Part shown: one piece after another, positions 8,820-16,399 of the stretch
Numbering within the stretch: the first letter of the stretch is position 1
How the letters are laid out: the number at the start of each line of letters is the position of its first letter
NCBI RefSeq assembly: GCF_024055725.1
Contig: NZ_JAMXMX010000044.1
Coordinates: 1 to 35,191 of the forward strand
Reading direction: 5' to 3'
Length of the DNA: 35,191 nucleotides
DNA from: Actinoallomurus spadix
GTDB lineage: Bacteria; Actinomycetota; Actinomycetes; Streptosporangiales; Streptosporangiaceae
Program-made: the position numbers and the translations under genes
Notes under the pieces: generated by a model
Database searches by the model: none
What the model was told of the DNA's origin: nothing
The model's input: only the letters and a program-made list of their open reading frames with translations

Positions 8820-10235
8820 TCAGGCCGTCGCCGTCCGGGCGGCGACCGGGCGCATCCAGGCGTAGTACAGCGCGGAGGCGACGATGAGGCCGATGATCCA
8901 GGAGATGTCGGCGCCGCCCAGGTGCTTCACGAACGGGCCGGTGTAGAAGGTCGAGCTCACGAACGGCACCTCCACCAGGACGCCGATCGCGTAGGCGCCG
9001 ATGGTCCGCCAGTTAAACCCGCCGTACACGCCGTCCGGGCGGAAGATCGCGTCGATGTCGTACCGCTCCTTGCGGACGAAGTAGAAGTCGACGAGGTTGA
9101 TCGCCGTCCACGGGATCAGGAAGTACGCCAGGAACAGGATAAAATTCTCGAAGTTGTGCAGGAAGTCGGCGCTGGCGGCGAGCGCGACGATCGTCCCGAC
9201 GAGGGCGGCCACGACGACGAACCCGAGACGGACGCCGCCGTTCATCCGCATCGGCCGCAGCGCCGTCAGCGTCGTCGCCGCCGACATGAACATGCCGTAG
9301 AGGTTCAGCACGTTCACCGCGATGACGCCCAGCACGATGATCAGCGAGAACGCCCAGTGCGGGCGGCCCAGGCCCACCACGAACGACACCGACCCGCCCT
9401 CGAACGACTTGGCCGCCACGGCGGCGCAGACGCTGCCGAACGCCATCATCCAGACGGTGCCGATCACGCTGCCGGCGTACGTCCACCAGAACGCCGCCCG
9501 CACCGACGTGGTCTCCGGCAGGTAGCGGGAGTAGTCGGCGACGTACGGCGCGTACGTGATCTGCCAGGTCGCCGCGATCGCCATGACGAGGAGGAACGTG
9601 CCCGCCCCGACGTGCCCCGAGTGCCACACGCGGCCCACGTGGTGGCCGGTCAGCAGCCGGTAGGTCAGGTAGAGGAAACCGATCGCGGCGATGAGGCTGA
9701 TCCACCGCTCGTACTGGTGGATCAGCCGGTACCCGTACGCGGCGAGGACCGTGCAGACCGCCGACACGATGATCGTGGCCGGCGTCCGGCCGATCCCCCA
9801 CCAGCCGGCGAGCGCGGACCCGCCGAGCACCGCGCTGGTCGCGAAGAACCCGACGTACATCAGCACGACGAGCAGCAGCGGCAGGATCGCGCCGTAGAAG
9901 CCGAACTGGGCCCGGCTCTGGATCATCTGCGGGATCCCGAGCTTCGGCCCCTGCGCCGAGTGCAGCGCCATGAAGATCGCGCCGAGCAGGTTGCCGAGGA
10001 CGAGCGCGACGATCGCCCAGGGCAACGGCAGCCCGAGGATCACTCCCAGCGCCCCCGTGACCGCCGTGGTCACCTGCATGTTCGCGCCGAACCACACGGT
10101 GAACAGGCTCCGCACCGACCCGTGCCGCTCCTCGGGCGGGACGAAGTCGATGGATCGCCGCTCGACTCCGAGCGCACCACCGTCCGCCTGCCCGCCGGCG
10201 ACCCGCGAGCCGCCGCTGACCTCCTGTTTTGCCAT
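8820..10235 (-). CDS. NCS1-family purine/pyrimidine permease
   Basis: A 471-aa integral membrane transporter of the nucleobase:cation symporter-1 family, with about 12 hydrophobic segments. The N-terminal cytosolic stretch SIDFVPPEERHGSVRSLF and the first helix with FTVWFGANMQ are typical of the purine-cytosine permease group. The motif GPKLGIPQMIQSRAQFGFYG is the conserved helix 2-3 region. Substrates are likely cytosine, purines or a related vitamin precursor; the exact one cannot be read. The ATG at 10235 follows GAGGG with 8-nt spacing and gives the family N-terminus; a longer reading to 10277 has no support. It is divergent from the sensor-phosphatase gene with 145 nt between them, including a 16-bp palindrome that may regulate either gene. 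Confidence 0.88.
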   Translation of the reverse strand: MAKQEVSGGSRVAGGQADGGALGVERRSIDFVPPEERHGSVRSLFTVWFGANMQVTTAVTGALGVILGLPLPWAIVALVLGNLLGAIFMALHSAQGPKLGIPQMIQSRAQFGFYGAILPLLLVVLMYVGFFATSAVLGGSALAGWWGIGRTPATIIVSAVCTVLAAYGYRLIHQYERWISLIAAIGFLYLTYRLLTGHHVGRVWHSGHVGAGTFLLVMAIAATWQITYAPYVADYSRYLPETTSVRAAFWWTYAGSVIGTVWMMAFGSVCAAVAAKSFEGGSVSFVVGLGRPHWAFSLIIVLGVIAVNVLNLYGMFMSAATTLTALRPMRMNGGVRLGFVVVAALVGTIVALAASADFLHNFENFILFLAYFLIPWTAINLVDFYFVRKERYDIDAIFRPDGVYGGFNWRTIGAYAIGVLVEVPFVSSTFYTGPFVKHLGGADISWIIGLIVASALYYAWMRPVAARTATA

Positions 10236-10290
10236 GTGCGCACCCTCACGCCCCCGCCCCACGGCCCGCAAGGACACTTTCCGACGAACC

Positions 10291-10306
10291 GTCTCGGATC
10301 CGAGAC
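10291..10306. promoter_or_regulatory. 16-bp perfect palindrome, candidate operator
   Basis: GTCTCGGATCCGAGAC is a perfect dyad placed in the middle of the 145-bp divergent region between the NCS1 permease (start 10235) and the SpoIIE-type phosphatase (start 10381). It is the only long symmetric element there. Its binding protein is unknown. Confidence 0.55.
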
Positions 10307-10380
10307 ACCCGGCCGGGGCCCGCCGTGAGACGGCGCCGGGCGGCCCCAGGGAGCACGCAGGGTGATGTTATGAATAGGAC

Positions 10381-13182
10381 ATGGAGGCATTCCTCCGGCG
10401 GAACCGGAGGCATCGGCGCCACCCGCCCGCCGGACGCCCGCGCGACCACCGCGGGTCTCTGCTCAGCCTGCGCAGTGTCGCCGGGCAGGTGCTCCTTCTC
10501 CAGTTCTTGATCGTGACCCTGCTGGTCGCGGCGTCGGTGGCGATGGAGGTCTACCAGGCGACGCACGACGCCCTGCGCCAGAGCATCCGGGAGTCGGTCG
10601 TCGCCGCCCAGACGTTCGCGAACTCCCCCGGCCTGGTCCAGGCGCTGCGCGCCCCGGATCCCACGGCGGTGCTGCAGCCCCGCGCCGAGGCGGCGCGGAA
10701 GAGGGCGGGCGTGGACTACATCGTCGTGCTGAACACCCACGGGATCCGCTACACGTACCCCTACAAGGAGTACATCGGCGGAAAGTTCAGCACCGACATC
10801 CGGCCGGCGCTGCAAGGCCGCACCGTCATCCAGAAGGGAGGCGGGCCGCCCCTTCCGGCGGGCACCGGAACGGACGTCCGCGCGGTGGTCCCGGTGACCG
10901 ATGACCGCGGCGCCGTGGTCGGTGTGGTCGCCGCCGGGATCACGGTCAAGAGCGTGGCGAGATACTGGACGCCGCAGCTCCCGATGACCGTCGGGAGCGG
11001 GCTGGCCGCGCTGGCGCTGGGCGCCGCCGGAACGGCGCTGGTGTCCCGGCGGCTGCGGCGGCAGACGCACGGCCTGGGCCCGGCCGAGATGACGCGGATG
11101 TACGAGCACCACGACGCCGTCCTGCACGCCGTGCGGGAAGGGGTGCTGATCACCTGCGCCGACGGGCGGCTGCTGGTGGCCAACGACGAGGCGCGGCGGC
11201 TACTGGACCTGCCGGAGGACGCGGAGGGACGGCAGGTCCGGGATCTGGGACTCTCGGACCAGATGGTGCGCCTGCTGCTGTCGGAGGACCCCGTCACGGA
11301 CGAGGTGCACCTGACGCGGGACCGGCTGCTGGCGGTGAACAAGCGGTCGACGTTCCCCAGCGGGCCGGAGGGCGGCAACGTGGTGACGCTGCGCGACACC
11401 ACCGAACTGGCGGCGGTGACCGGACGGGCGCAGGTGACCCGGGAACGCCTGAAACTGCTGTACGAGGCGGGGGTACGGATCGGGACCACCCTGGACGTGA
11501 CCCGGGAGGCGGAGGAACTGGCCCAGGTGGCCGCGGCGGGGTTCGCCGACGTGATCACGGTCGATCTGCTCGACGCGGTCCTGCGCGGAGAGGAGCCCGT
11601 GGCCGGGCGATGGCGGCCGCTGCGGCGTGTGGCGGCCGGCGGCGAGCGGCTGATGCCGTCGCTGTGGCCGGTGGGCGAACAGGTCATGTTGTCGCCGGCG
11701 GCACCGCAGATACGAGCGCTGAAGCAGGAGTACGGAGTGCTGCAGGCGGACCTGCGGCAGGCCCGCGGGTGGCAGGAGCAGGCGCCGGAGCGCGCCCGCG
11801 AGGCGCTGGAGCAGGGGTTGCACTCGCTGGTGACCGTGCCGTTGCAGGCGCGGGGCGTCTCCCTGGGCGTGGCGAGCTTCTACCGCATGCGCGGCAGGCC
11901 GGCCTTCGAGAACGAGGACCTGCTGCTGGCCGAGGAGCTGACCGCGCGGGCCGCCGTGGCCATCGACAACGCCCGTCGTTTCGCCCGGGAACACGCCATG
12001 GCGGTCACGCTGCAGCGCAGCCTGCTGCCGCGGAGGCAGCCGGAGCAGGACGCCCTGAAGGTGGCCTGGCGGTACCTGCCCGCGGAGGCGGGAGTGGGCG
12101 GGGACTGGTTCGATCTCATCCCGCTGCCGGGGGCGCGGGTGGCGCTGGCGATGGGCGACGTCGTCGGTCACGGGCTGCACGCGGCCGTGACGATGGGGCG
12201 GCTGCGCACCGCGGCGCACAACTTCGCCACGCTGGACCTCCCGGTCGACGAGGTCCTCGGCCACCTGGACGAGCTCGTCGAGCGGATGGACAGCGAGGAG
12301 AGCACCGGTGGGAACGGGAAGGGCCAGGGCGGCGACGGTGTGACGGGCGCGACGTGCCTGTACGCGGTCTACGACCCGGTGGCCGGGGCGTGCACGATCG
12401 CCCGCGCGGGACACCCCGGCCCCGCGGTCGTGTACGAGGACGGAACGGTCGCCTTCCCGGACGTGCCCGCCTCGCCTCCGCTCGGACTCGGCGGCCACCC
12501 CTTCGAGACGGCCGAGCTGAACCTGCCGGAGGCCGCACGACTGGTGCTGTACACCGACGGGCTCATCGAGACCCGGACCCGCGACATCGACGGCGGGCTG
12601 GAGGAGCTGCGCCGGGCGCTGAAACGCACGGAGGGGCTCACGCCGGAGGAGACCTGTCAGGCCGTGATCGAGGCGGTCGCGCCGGAACATCCCGCCGACG
12701 ACATCGCGCTGCTGGTGGCGCGTACCCGCGCGTTCCCACGGTCGCGCGTGGCGGAGTGGGACGTCCCGGGCGACGCCGCGGCCGTCCCTCCGGTGCGGGC
12801 CGGCTGCGCCAGGACGTTGCGCGAGTGGGGGCTGGAGCAGGTCGTCTTCACCACCGAGCTGATCGTCAGCGAGCTGGTCACGAACGCGATCCGGTACGGG
12901 GCGCCGCCGATCAAGGTGCGGCTGCTGCACGGGCGCTGCCTGACCTGCGAGGTGTGGGACGGCAGCAGCACGTCCCCGCGGTTGCGGCGCGCCGCGACCA
13001 CCGATGAGGGCGGGCGGGGCCTGTTCCTCGTCGCGCAGCTCTCCCAGCGGTGGGGAACCCGCTACACCTCCCAGGGCAAGGTCATCTGGGCCGATCAGGT
13101 TCTCGACGGTGGCGCACCGGCCGGCGGGGGCGAGGCACTGGCCGACGCCCTCCTCGGACAGTTCGACGGCACGTCCTTCTGA
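10381..13182 (+). CDS. Sensor-PAS-GAF-SpoIIE phosphatase-HATPase multidomain regulator
   Basis: A 933-aa one-protein signalling device. After an Arg-rich N-terminus come a membrane helix (about 34-57), an extracytoplasmic sensor (about 58-200) resembling CitA/DcuS Cache domains (GVDYIVVLNTHGIRYTYP), a second helix (about 203-222), a PAS domain (about 240-345) and a GAF domain (about 354-537). A PP2C/SpoIIE phosphatase follows (about 560-783) with the metal-binding residues in GGDWFD (D575), MGDVVGHG (D593), YTDGLIE (D726) and DDIALL (D773-D774). The C-terminus (about 790-930) is an RsbW-like ATPase with SELVTNAIRYG (E831, N835) and GGRGLFLVAQL. It probably senses an external carboxylate and adjusts an anti-sigma/anti-anti-sigma switch by both dephosphorylation and phosphorylation. 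No partner STAS protein or sigma factor gene lies nearby. The ATG at 10381 follows AGGA by only two nt; TATGAA (10369-10374) could be a -10 box giving a leaderless mRNA. Confidence 0.88.
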   Translation: MEAFLRRNRRHRRHPPAGRPRDHRGSLLSLRSVAGQVLLLQFLIVTLLVAASVAMEVYQATHDALRQSIRESVVAAQTFANSPGLVQALRAPDPTAVLQPRAEAARKRAGVDYIVVLNTHGIRYTYPYKEYIGGKFSTDIRPALQGRTVIQKGGGPPLPAGTGTDVRAVVPVTDDRGAVVGVVAAGITVKSVARYWTPQLPMTVGSGLAALALGAAGTALVSRRLRRQTHGLGPAEMTRMYEHHDAVLHAVREGVLITCADGRLLVANDEARRLLDLPEDAEGRQVRDLGLSDQMVRLLLSEDPVTDEVHLTRDRLLAVNKRSTFPSGPEGGNVVTLRDTTELAAVTGRAQVTRERLKLLYEAGVRIGTTLDVTREAEELAQVAAAGFADVITVDLLDAVLRGEEPVAGRWRPLRRVAAGGERLMPSLWPVGEQVMLSPAAPQIRALKQEYGVLQADLRQARGWQEQAPERAREALEQGLHSLVTVPLQARGVSLGVASFYRMRGRPAFENEDLLLAEELTARAAVAIDNARRFAREHAMAVTLQRSLLPRRQPEQDALKVAWRYLPAEAGVGGDWFDLIPLPGARVALAMGDVVGHGLHAAVTMGRLRTAAHNFATLDLPVDEVLGHLDELVERMDSEESTGGNGKGQGGDGVTGATCLYAVYDPVAGACTIARAGHPGPAVVYEDGTVAFPDVPASPPLGLGGHPFETAELNLPEAARLVLYTDGLIETRTRDIDGGLEELRRALKRTEGLTPEETCQAVIEAVAPEHPADDIALLVARTRAFPRSRVAEWDVPGDAAAVPPVRAGCARTLREWGLEQVVFTTELIVSELVTNAIRYGAPPIKVRLLHGRCLTCEVWDGSSTSPRLRRAATTDEGGRGLFLVAQLSQRWGTRYTSQGKVIWADQVLDGGAPAGGGEALADALLGQFDGTSF

Positions 13183-13268
13183 TCATCTCGAGCGGATCGC
13201 GTCGGTGAGCAAGAGCGGCGTCACCGCACCGTCGCGGCCTGCGATCGCGAATCGCCGCAGACCGCCCA

Positions 13269-14150
13269 TCAGAAGGTCGGCGGTCCCTGTTCGACGCGGG
13301 CGAGCACTGGGGTGAGGCGGTCGAGATCGTCGCTGTCGATGCGCTGTCGTTCGTCCCACCAGGTGGCACCCGCCTCGGCCAGCGGCCCGAGCAGATCGGC
13401 TGCCTGACCAGCGCCGGTCGGGCTGACACCGCCGACGACGATCTCGAAGGGCCGTCCATCGGGACCGTCCTGCCGCGCCTCTCGCTGCTCGCTTATATAG
13501 GTGACCAGGGCCCGCACTTCGCCGGCCGGTGGCGCGTAGCCGTGCGGCGCAGAGGTGAACATCGGGACTGCCCCGTCGAATCGGGCGGCACGGCGCATGG
13601 GAGGGCGCCGCGGCCAGAAGCCGGCGACCCAGATCGGCGGCCGAGGGCGCTGCACCGTGGCGGGGAGGAGCGCCACGTCGTCGGCCTGGTGATGGCGTCC
13701 CTGGTAGGTCACAGGTTCGCCGGTCCAGTAACGCTCCAACAGGTCCAATCCTTCGTCCAGGCGCTCGGCGAGAAGACGTGGATCGGTGGGTTCCCCGAAG
13801 CAGGCGAAGTCGTCCCGGTCGCCCAGCCCGACTCCGAAGATCACCCGTCCGCCGCTCAGAACGTCCAGCGTGGCGACCTGGCGAGCGAGCTGCTGTGGTC
13901 GACGCCTGGCGACCGGCGTGACGAGCGTGCCGATCCTGATTCGGGTGGTGGCCAGCGCTGCGGCGGTCAGCAGCATCCACGGATCACCGAATGGCCGCCG
14001 TTGGCGGTCGTACGTCAGAAGGTCCCAGACGAACAGCGCGTCCCAGCCTGCCTGTTCCGCCGCCACGGCGACCGCGGCCACTGCCCTTGGGTCGGCGAAG
14101 TCCCCGAAGTTCGGGATGTTGATCGACGAGCGCATCTCCCTATGATGCAT
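13269..14150 (-). CDS. LLM-class (luciferase-like) F420-dependent oxidoreductase
   Basis: A 293-aa flavin/F420 TIM-barrel oxidoreductase of the bacterial luciferase superfamily. The start SSINIPNFGDFADP is the typical first strand. WDALFVWDLL, TRIRIGTLVTPVARRRP and VIFGVGLGDRDDFACFGEP are standard LLM blocks, and the C-terminal half contains RPPIWVAGFWPRRPPMRRAARFDG. Actinobacterial members of this type usually use F420, but FMN cannot be excluded. The substrate is unknown. The ATG at 14150 is used; ATG 14135 gives an equally good N-terminus, but its GGGAG lies directly against the codon. It converges on the phosphatase gene and diverges from the Rrf2 gene. Confidence 0.87.
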   Translation of the reverse strand: MHHREMRSSINIPNFGDFADPRAVAAVAVAAEQAGWDALFVWDLLTYDRQRRPFGDPWMLLTAAALATTRIRIGTLVTPVARRRPQQLARQVATLDVLSGGRVIFGVGLGDRDDFACFGEPTDPRLLAERLDEGLDLLERYWTGEPVTYQGRHHQADDVALLPATVQRPRPPIWVAGFWPRRPPMRRAARFDGAVPMFTSAPHGYAPPAGEVRALVTYISEQREARQDGPDGRPFEIVVGGVSPTGAGQAADLLGPLAEAGATWWDERQRIDSDDLDRLTPVLARVEQGPPTF

Positions 14151-14265
14151 TCTTCCGCCACCCCGACGGTCACCGCGCGCCCGGCTCATCCCCGCCCGTC
14201 CGTCCGGCGCGGGTCCCGGCGGCATGTCCCTGATGATCGATCCTGGCGATCTCCGGCAGGGAGCG

Positions 14266-14290
14266 AATCTGGACGTGTAACATCCAGGTT
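14266..14290. promoter_or_regulatory. Candidate Rrf2 operator A (own promoter)
   Basis: The imperfect dyad CTGGACGT-GTA-ACATCCAG (14269-14287) has one mismatched pair between 8-bp arms and ends 4 bp before the Rrf2 start codon. A 25-bp window around it matches 20 of 25 positions with 14813-14837 at the MFS gene start. A shared operator bound by the Rrf2 protein is the simplest reading. Confidence 0.55.
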
Positions 14291-14291
14291 C

Positions 14292-14771
14292 ATGCGCATG
14301 GGCGAAGGGGTCGAGTGGGGCCTGCACTGCTGTCTGGTGCTGGCGTGGATCGGCGACGACGAGGCGCTGTCGACGGCGAAGCTCGCGAAGTGGTTCGAGC
14401 TGCCGCCCGCGTACCTGAACAAGCGCCTCCAGGCGCTCGTACGGGCCGGGGTGCTGACCTCCACCGCCGGCGCCCGCGGCGGCTTCCGCCTGGCCCGGCC
14501 ACCGGAGAAGATCACGCTGATGGACGTCGTCTCCGCGATCGAGGGGCCGGAGGAGGCGTTCCGCTGCAGTGAGATCCGGCAGCGGGGCGCGGGCGCCGAG
14601 GCGCCCGCGAGCGAGTTCCGGCACGCGTGCGGCATCTCCATGGCGATGCGGCGGGCGGAACTGGCGTGGCGGCGCGAACTCGCCGCCCGGACGCTGGCCG
14701 ACCTGATGGCCGAGGCGCCGCCCTCCGCCGGCGCACGCGCCCGGCGCTGGCACGAGCGCGTCAACGGCTGA
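14292..14771 (+). CDS. Rrf2-family transcriptional regulator
   Basis: A 159-aa DNA-binding protein of the Rrf2/NsrR/IscR family. The winged helix covers about residues 1-80, with LAKWFELPPAYLNKRLQALVRAG as recognition helix region and the wing ARGGFRLARPPEKITLMDVV. The C-terminal half has only two widely spaced cysteines (in FRCSEI and HACGIS) instead of the classic three-Cys iron-sulfur set; two more lie at C13-C14. It may therefore be a thiol or ligand sensor rather than an Fe-S protein. The ATG at 14292 fits family length; ATG 14298 is an alternative. It is followed after 48 nt by an MFS exporter on the same strand, and both genes carry a similar operator-like sequence, so it probably represses the exporter and itself. 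Confidence 0.87.
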   Translation: MRMGEGVEWGLHCCLVLAWIGDDEALSTAKLAKWFELPPAYLNKRLQALVRAGVLTSTAGARGGFRLARPPEKITLMDVVSAIEGPEEAFRCSEIRQRGAGAEAPASEFRHACGISMAMRRAELAWRRELAARTLADLMAEAPPSAGARARRWHERVNG

Positions 14772-14812
14772 CCGGAACATCGGTGAACGATCGCGGAGAG
14801 AACCGTGAGGAG

Positions 14813-14837
14813 AATCTGGATGTCTAATGTCCTGGTT
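14813..14837. promoter_or_regulatory. Candidate Rrf2 operator B (over the MFS start codon)
   Basis: This 25-bp sequence matches operator A (14266-14290) at 20 of 25 positions, including the flanks AATCTGGA and GGTT. It spans the MFS start codon (14820). Since it contains coding sequence, its symmetry is poorer than in copy A. Confidence 0.45.
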
Positions 14838-16007
14838 GATCGCGCCGCCGCGCGGGCGAGGGCGGGCGGCCTGACCTCGACGCTGGTCCTGGCCCTGGGG
14901 ACCTTCGCCGTCGGGACCGACGCGTTCATCGTGGCGGGCTTCCTGCCGTCCATGGCCCGTACGCTGCACGTCTCCGCCGGGGCGGCCGGCCAGTCGGTGA
15001 CGGTGTTCGCCGTCGCGTACGCCGTCCTCGCGCCCGTCCTCGCGACCGTGACGGCACGGCTGCCGCGCCGCACGCTGCTCGTCTGCGCGCTCATCGTGCT
15101 CGGTCTCGCCAACCTCGCCTCGGCGCTCGCGCCGGACCTGCCCCTGCTGATCGCGAGCCGGGTGCTGGCGGCGGCGGGCGCCGCCGTGTACACGCCGGGG
15201 GCGGGCGCGGTGAGCGCGGCCCTGGTCCGCCCGGAGGTGCGGGCGCGCGCGCTGGCCGTGGTCGTGGGCGGGCTGACCGTCGCGACCGCGATCGGGGTGC
15301 CGCTCGGCGACCTGGCCGGGCACTGGTTCGGCTGGCGTACCGCACTGGGCCTGGTGGCGGCGCTGTCCCTGGTCGCCGCGGCCGGGGTCGCCCTGATCAT
15401 GCCGTCGCTGCCCGGCGGCCCGCGCGTGCCGCTGCGGGCGCGCCTGGCACTGCTGCGGCGGCCCGCCGTGGCGTCCGTGCTGCCGCTGACCGTTCTCGGC
15501 ATGGGGGCGAGCTACACCGTGTACGCCTACAGCGTCCCGGCGCTGAAGGGCGTCGGCGTGCCGGAGGGGTCGATGGTCTTGATGCTCTTCCTGTACGGCG
15601 CGGGCGCCGTCGCCGGGAACCTCGTCGCCGGTTACGCCACGGACCGGTGGGGGCCGGTCCGCGTCCTGAGCGGCGGTTACCTCGCCATGGTCGTGTCCCT
15701 CGCCGTGCTCGGGATCGTCGCCGCGGCCGGGACCGGCTCCGCGCCGGTGGCCGGAGTCCTGGTGCTCCTGTGGGGGGCGAGCACGTGGACGCAGACGCCT
15801 CCACAGCAGCACCGCCTCATCGACGCCGCGCCGCGGGAGGCCCCGCTCGCCGTCTCGCTCAACGCGTCCTCGATCTACGTCGGGATCGGCGCCGGCACCG
15901 CCCTCGGCGGCGTGACCCTCGGCGCGGGCCCGTCCGTGATGTACGCCCTGGCGGCCGGGGTCGCGGCGCTCGCCTGGGTCTTCCTGCGCTGGACGGCCCG
16001 GGGGTGA
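14820..16007 (+). CDS. MFS transporter, DHA1 drug/sugar efflux type
   Basis: A 395-aa major facilitator with 12 predicted helices, most like the AraJ/Cml chloramphenicol-resistance branch of DHA1. Helix 1 has FAVGTDAFIVAGFLPSMA, and the loop between helices 2 and 3 carries the short basic motif ARLPRRTLL. The antiporter motif region in helix 5 reads GGLTVATAIGVPLGDLAG, typical of drug:proton antiporters. The ATG at 14820 has AGGAGA six nt before it; a reading from 14805 adds MRRIW without a ribosome binding site. It is probably controlled by the adjacent Rrf2 regulator. The substrate is unknown, and resistance to a specific drug cannot be claimed from sequence. Confidence 0.88.
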   Translation: MSNVLVDRAAARARAGGLTSTLVLALGTFAVGTDAFIVAGFLPSMARTLHVSAGAAGQSVTVFAVAYAVLAPVLATVTARLPRRTLLVCALIVLGLANLASALAPDLPLLIASRVLAAAGAAVYTPGAGAVSAALVRPEVRARALAVVVGGLTVATAIGVPLGDLAGHWFGWRTALGLVAALSLVAAAGVALIMPSLPGGPRVPLRARLALLRRPAVASVLPLTVLGMGASYTVYAYSVPALKGVGVPEGSMVLMLFLYGAGAVAGNLVAGYATDRWGPVRVLSGGYLAMVVSLAVLGIVAAAGTGSAPVAGVLVLLWGASTWTQTPPQQHRLIDAAPREAPLAVSLNASSIYVGIGAGTALGGVTLGAGPSVMYALAAGVAALAWVFLRWTARG

Positions 16008-16029
16008 TCGAGGCGTCACGCCCGGGGCG

Positions 16030-16053
16030 CCGGTCGGTGTCCGTCGCGACCGG
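16030..16053. terminator. Possible hairpin between the MFS gene and feoC
   Basis: A 7-bp stem (CCGGTCG at 16030-16036, CGACCGG at 16047-16053) with a 10-nt loop sits in the 55-nt gap between convergent genes. The nearby repeat of GGGGCGCCGG (16024-16033 and 16052-16061) adds possible pairing. It is weak by itself but correctly placed. Confidence 0.4.
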
Positions 16054-16062
16054 GGCGCCGGG

Positions 16063-16335
16063 TCAGGGGCGGCGGACGCTGATGGCGAGCAGGACCGGGC
16101 CGTCGCGCCGGGTGCCGCAGCCCGGCTTGCCGTGGTCGCCCTGAGGGCAACCGCCGCAGCCCCCGCTCGGGCAGGCGGCCGCCATGTCCTCGGCCGACAG
16201 GCGGCCCTTGCGGACCCAGTAGTCGACCATCGACTCGGCCTCCTCGCGGCTGACGCCGACCCGGCGGGCGATCTCGTCGAGGCTCGCCCCGCGCGAGGTG
16301 GTGATCTCCTTCAGGATCTGCCGCAGCGCACTCAC
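16063..16335 (-). CDS. feoC: FeoC-like ferrous transport regulator with Cys cluster
   Basis: A 90-aa protein with a winged-helix N-terminus (LRQILKEITTSRGASLDEIA, VGVSREEAESMVDYWVRKG) followed by a cysteine loop with CPSGGCGGCPQG and a later Cys in KPGCGT. The four cysteines fit the oxygen-sensitive Fe-S site of FeoC, which is thought to regulate FeoB stability or activity. The GTG at 16335 has GGAGGAGG upstream. It lies 64 nt after feoB on the same strand, completing feoA-feoB-feoC. The Arg-rich tail after the Cys loop is longer than in enterobacterial FeoC. Confidence 0.85.
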   Translation of the reverse strand: MSALRQILKEITTSRGASLDEIARRVGVSREEAESMVDYWVRKGRLSAEDMAAACPSGGCGGCPQGDHGKPGCGTRRDGPVLLAISVRRP

Positions 16336-16399
16336 GCGGCCTCCTCCGCCGGGAGAGTGACCGGAGACGCCGTGCTCATGGCTCGCTCACTACGCGCAC

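Noticed and set aside
14151-16019. N-terminal extension of the LLM oxidoreductase reading frame on the minus strand
   Set aside because: It runs antisense through the Rrf2 and MFS genes and has Gly/Arg/Asp-rich non-protein composition. The family N-terminus begins at 14150 or 14135.
16332-16379. 15-codon minus-strand frame between feoB and feoC with a 4-nt overlap to feoC
   Set aside because: It could couple feoC translation, but it has no good ribosome binding site and no family resemblance; chance is sufficient.
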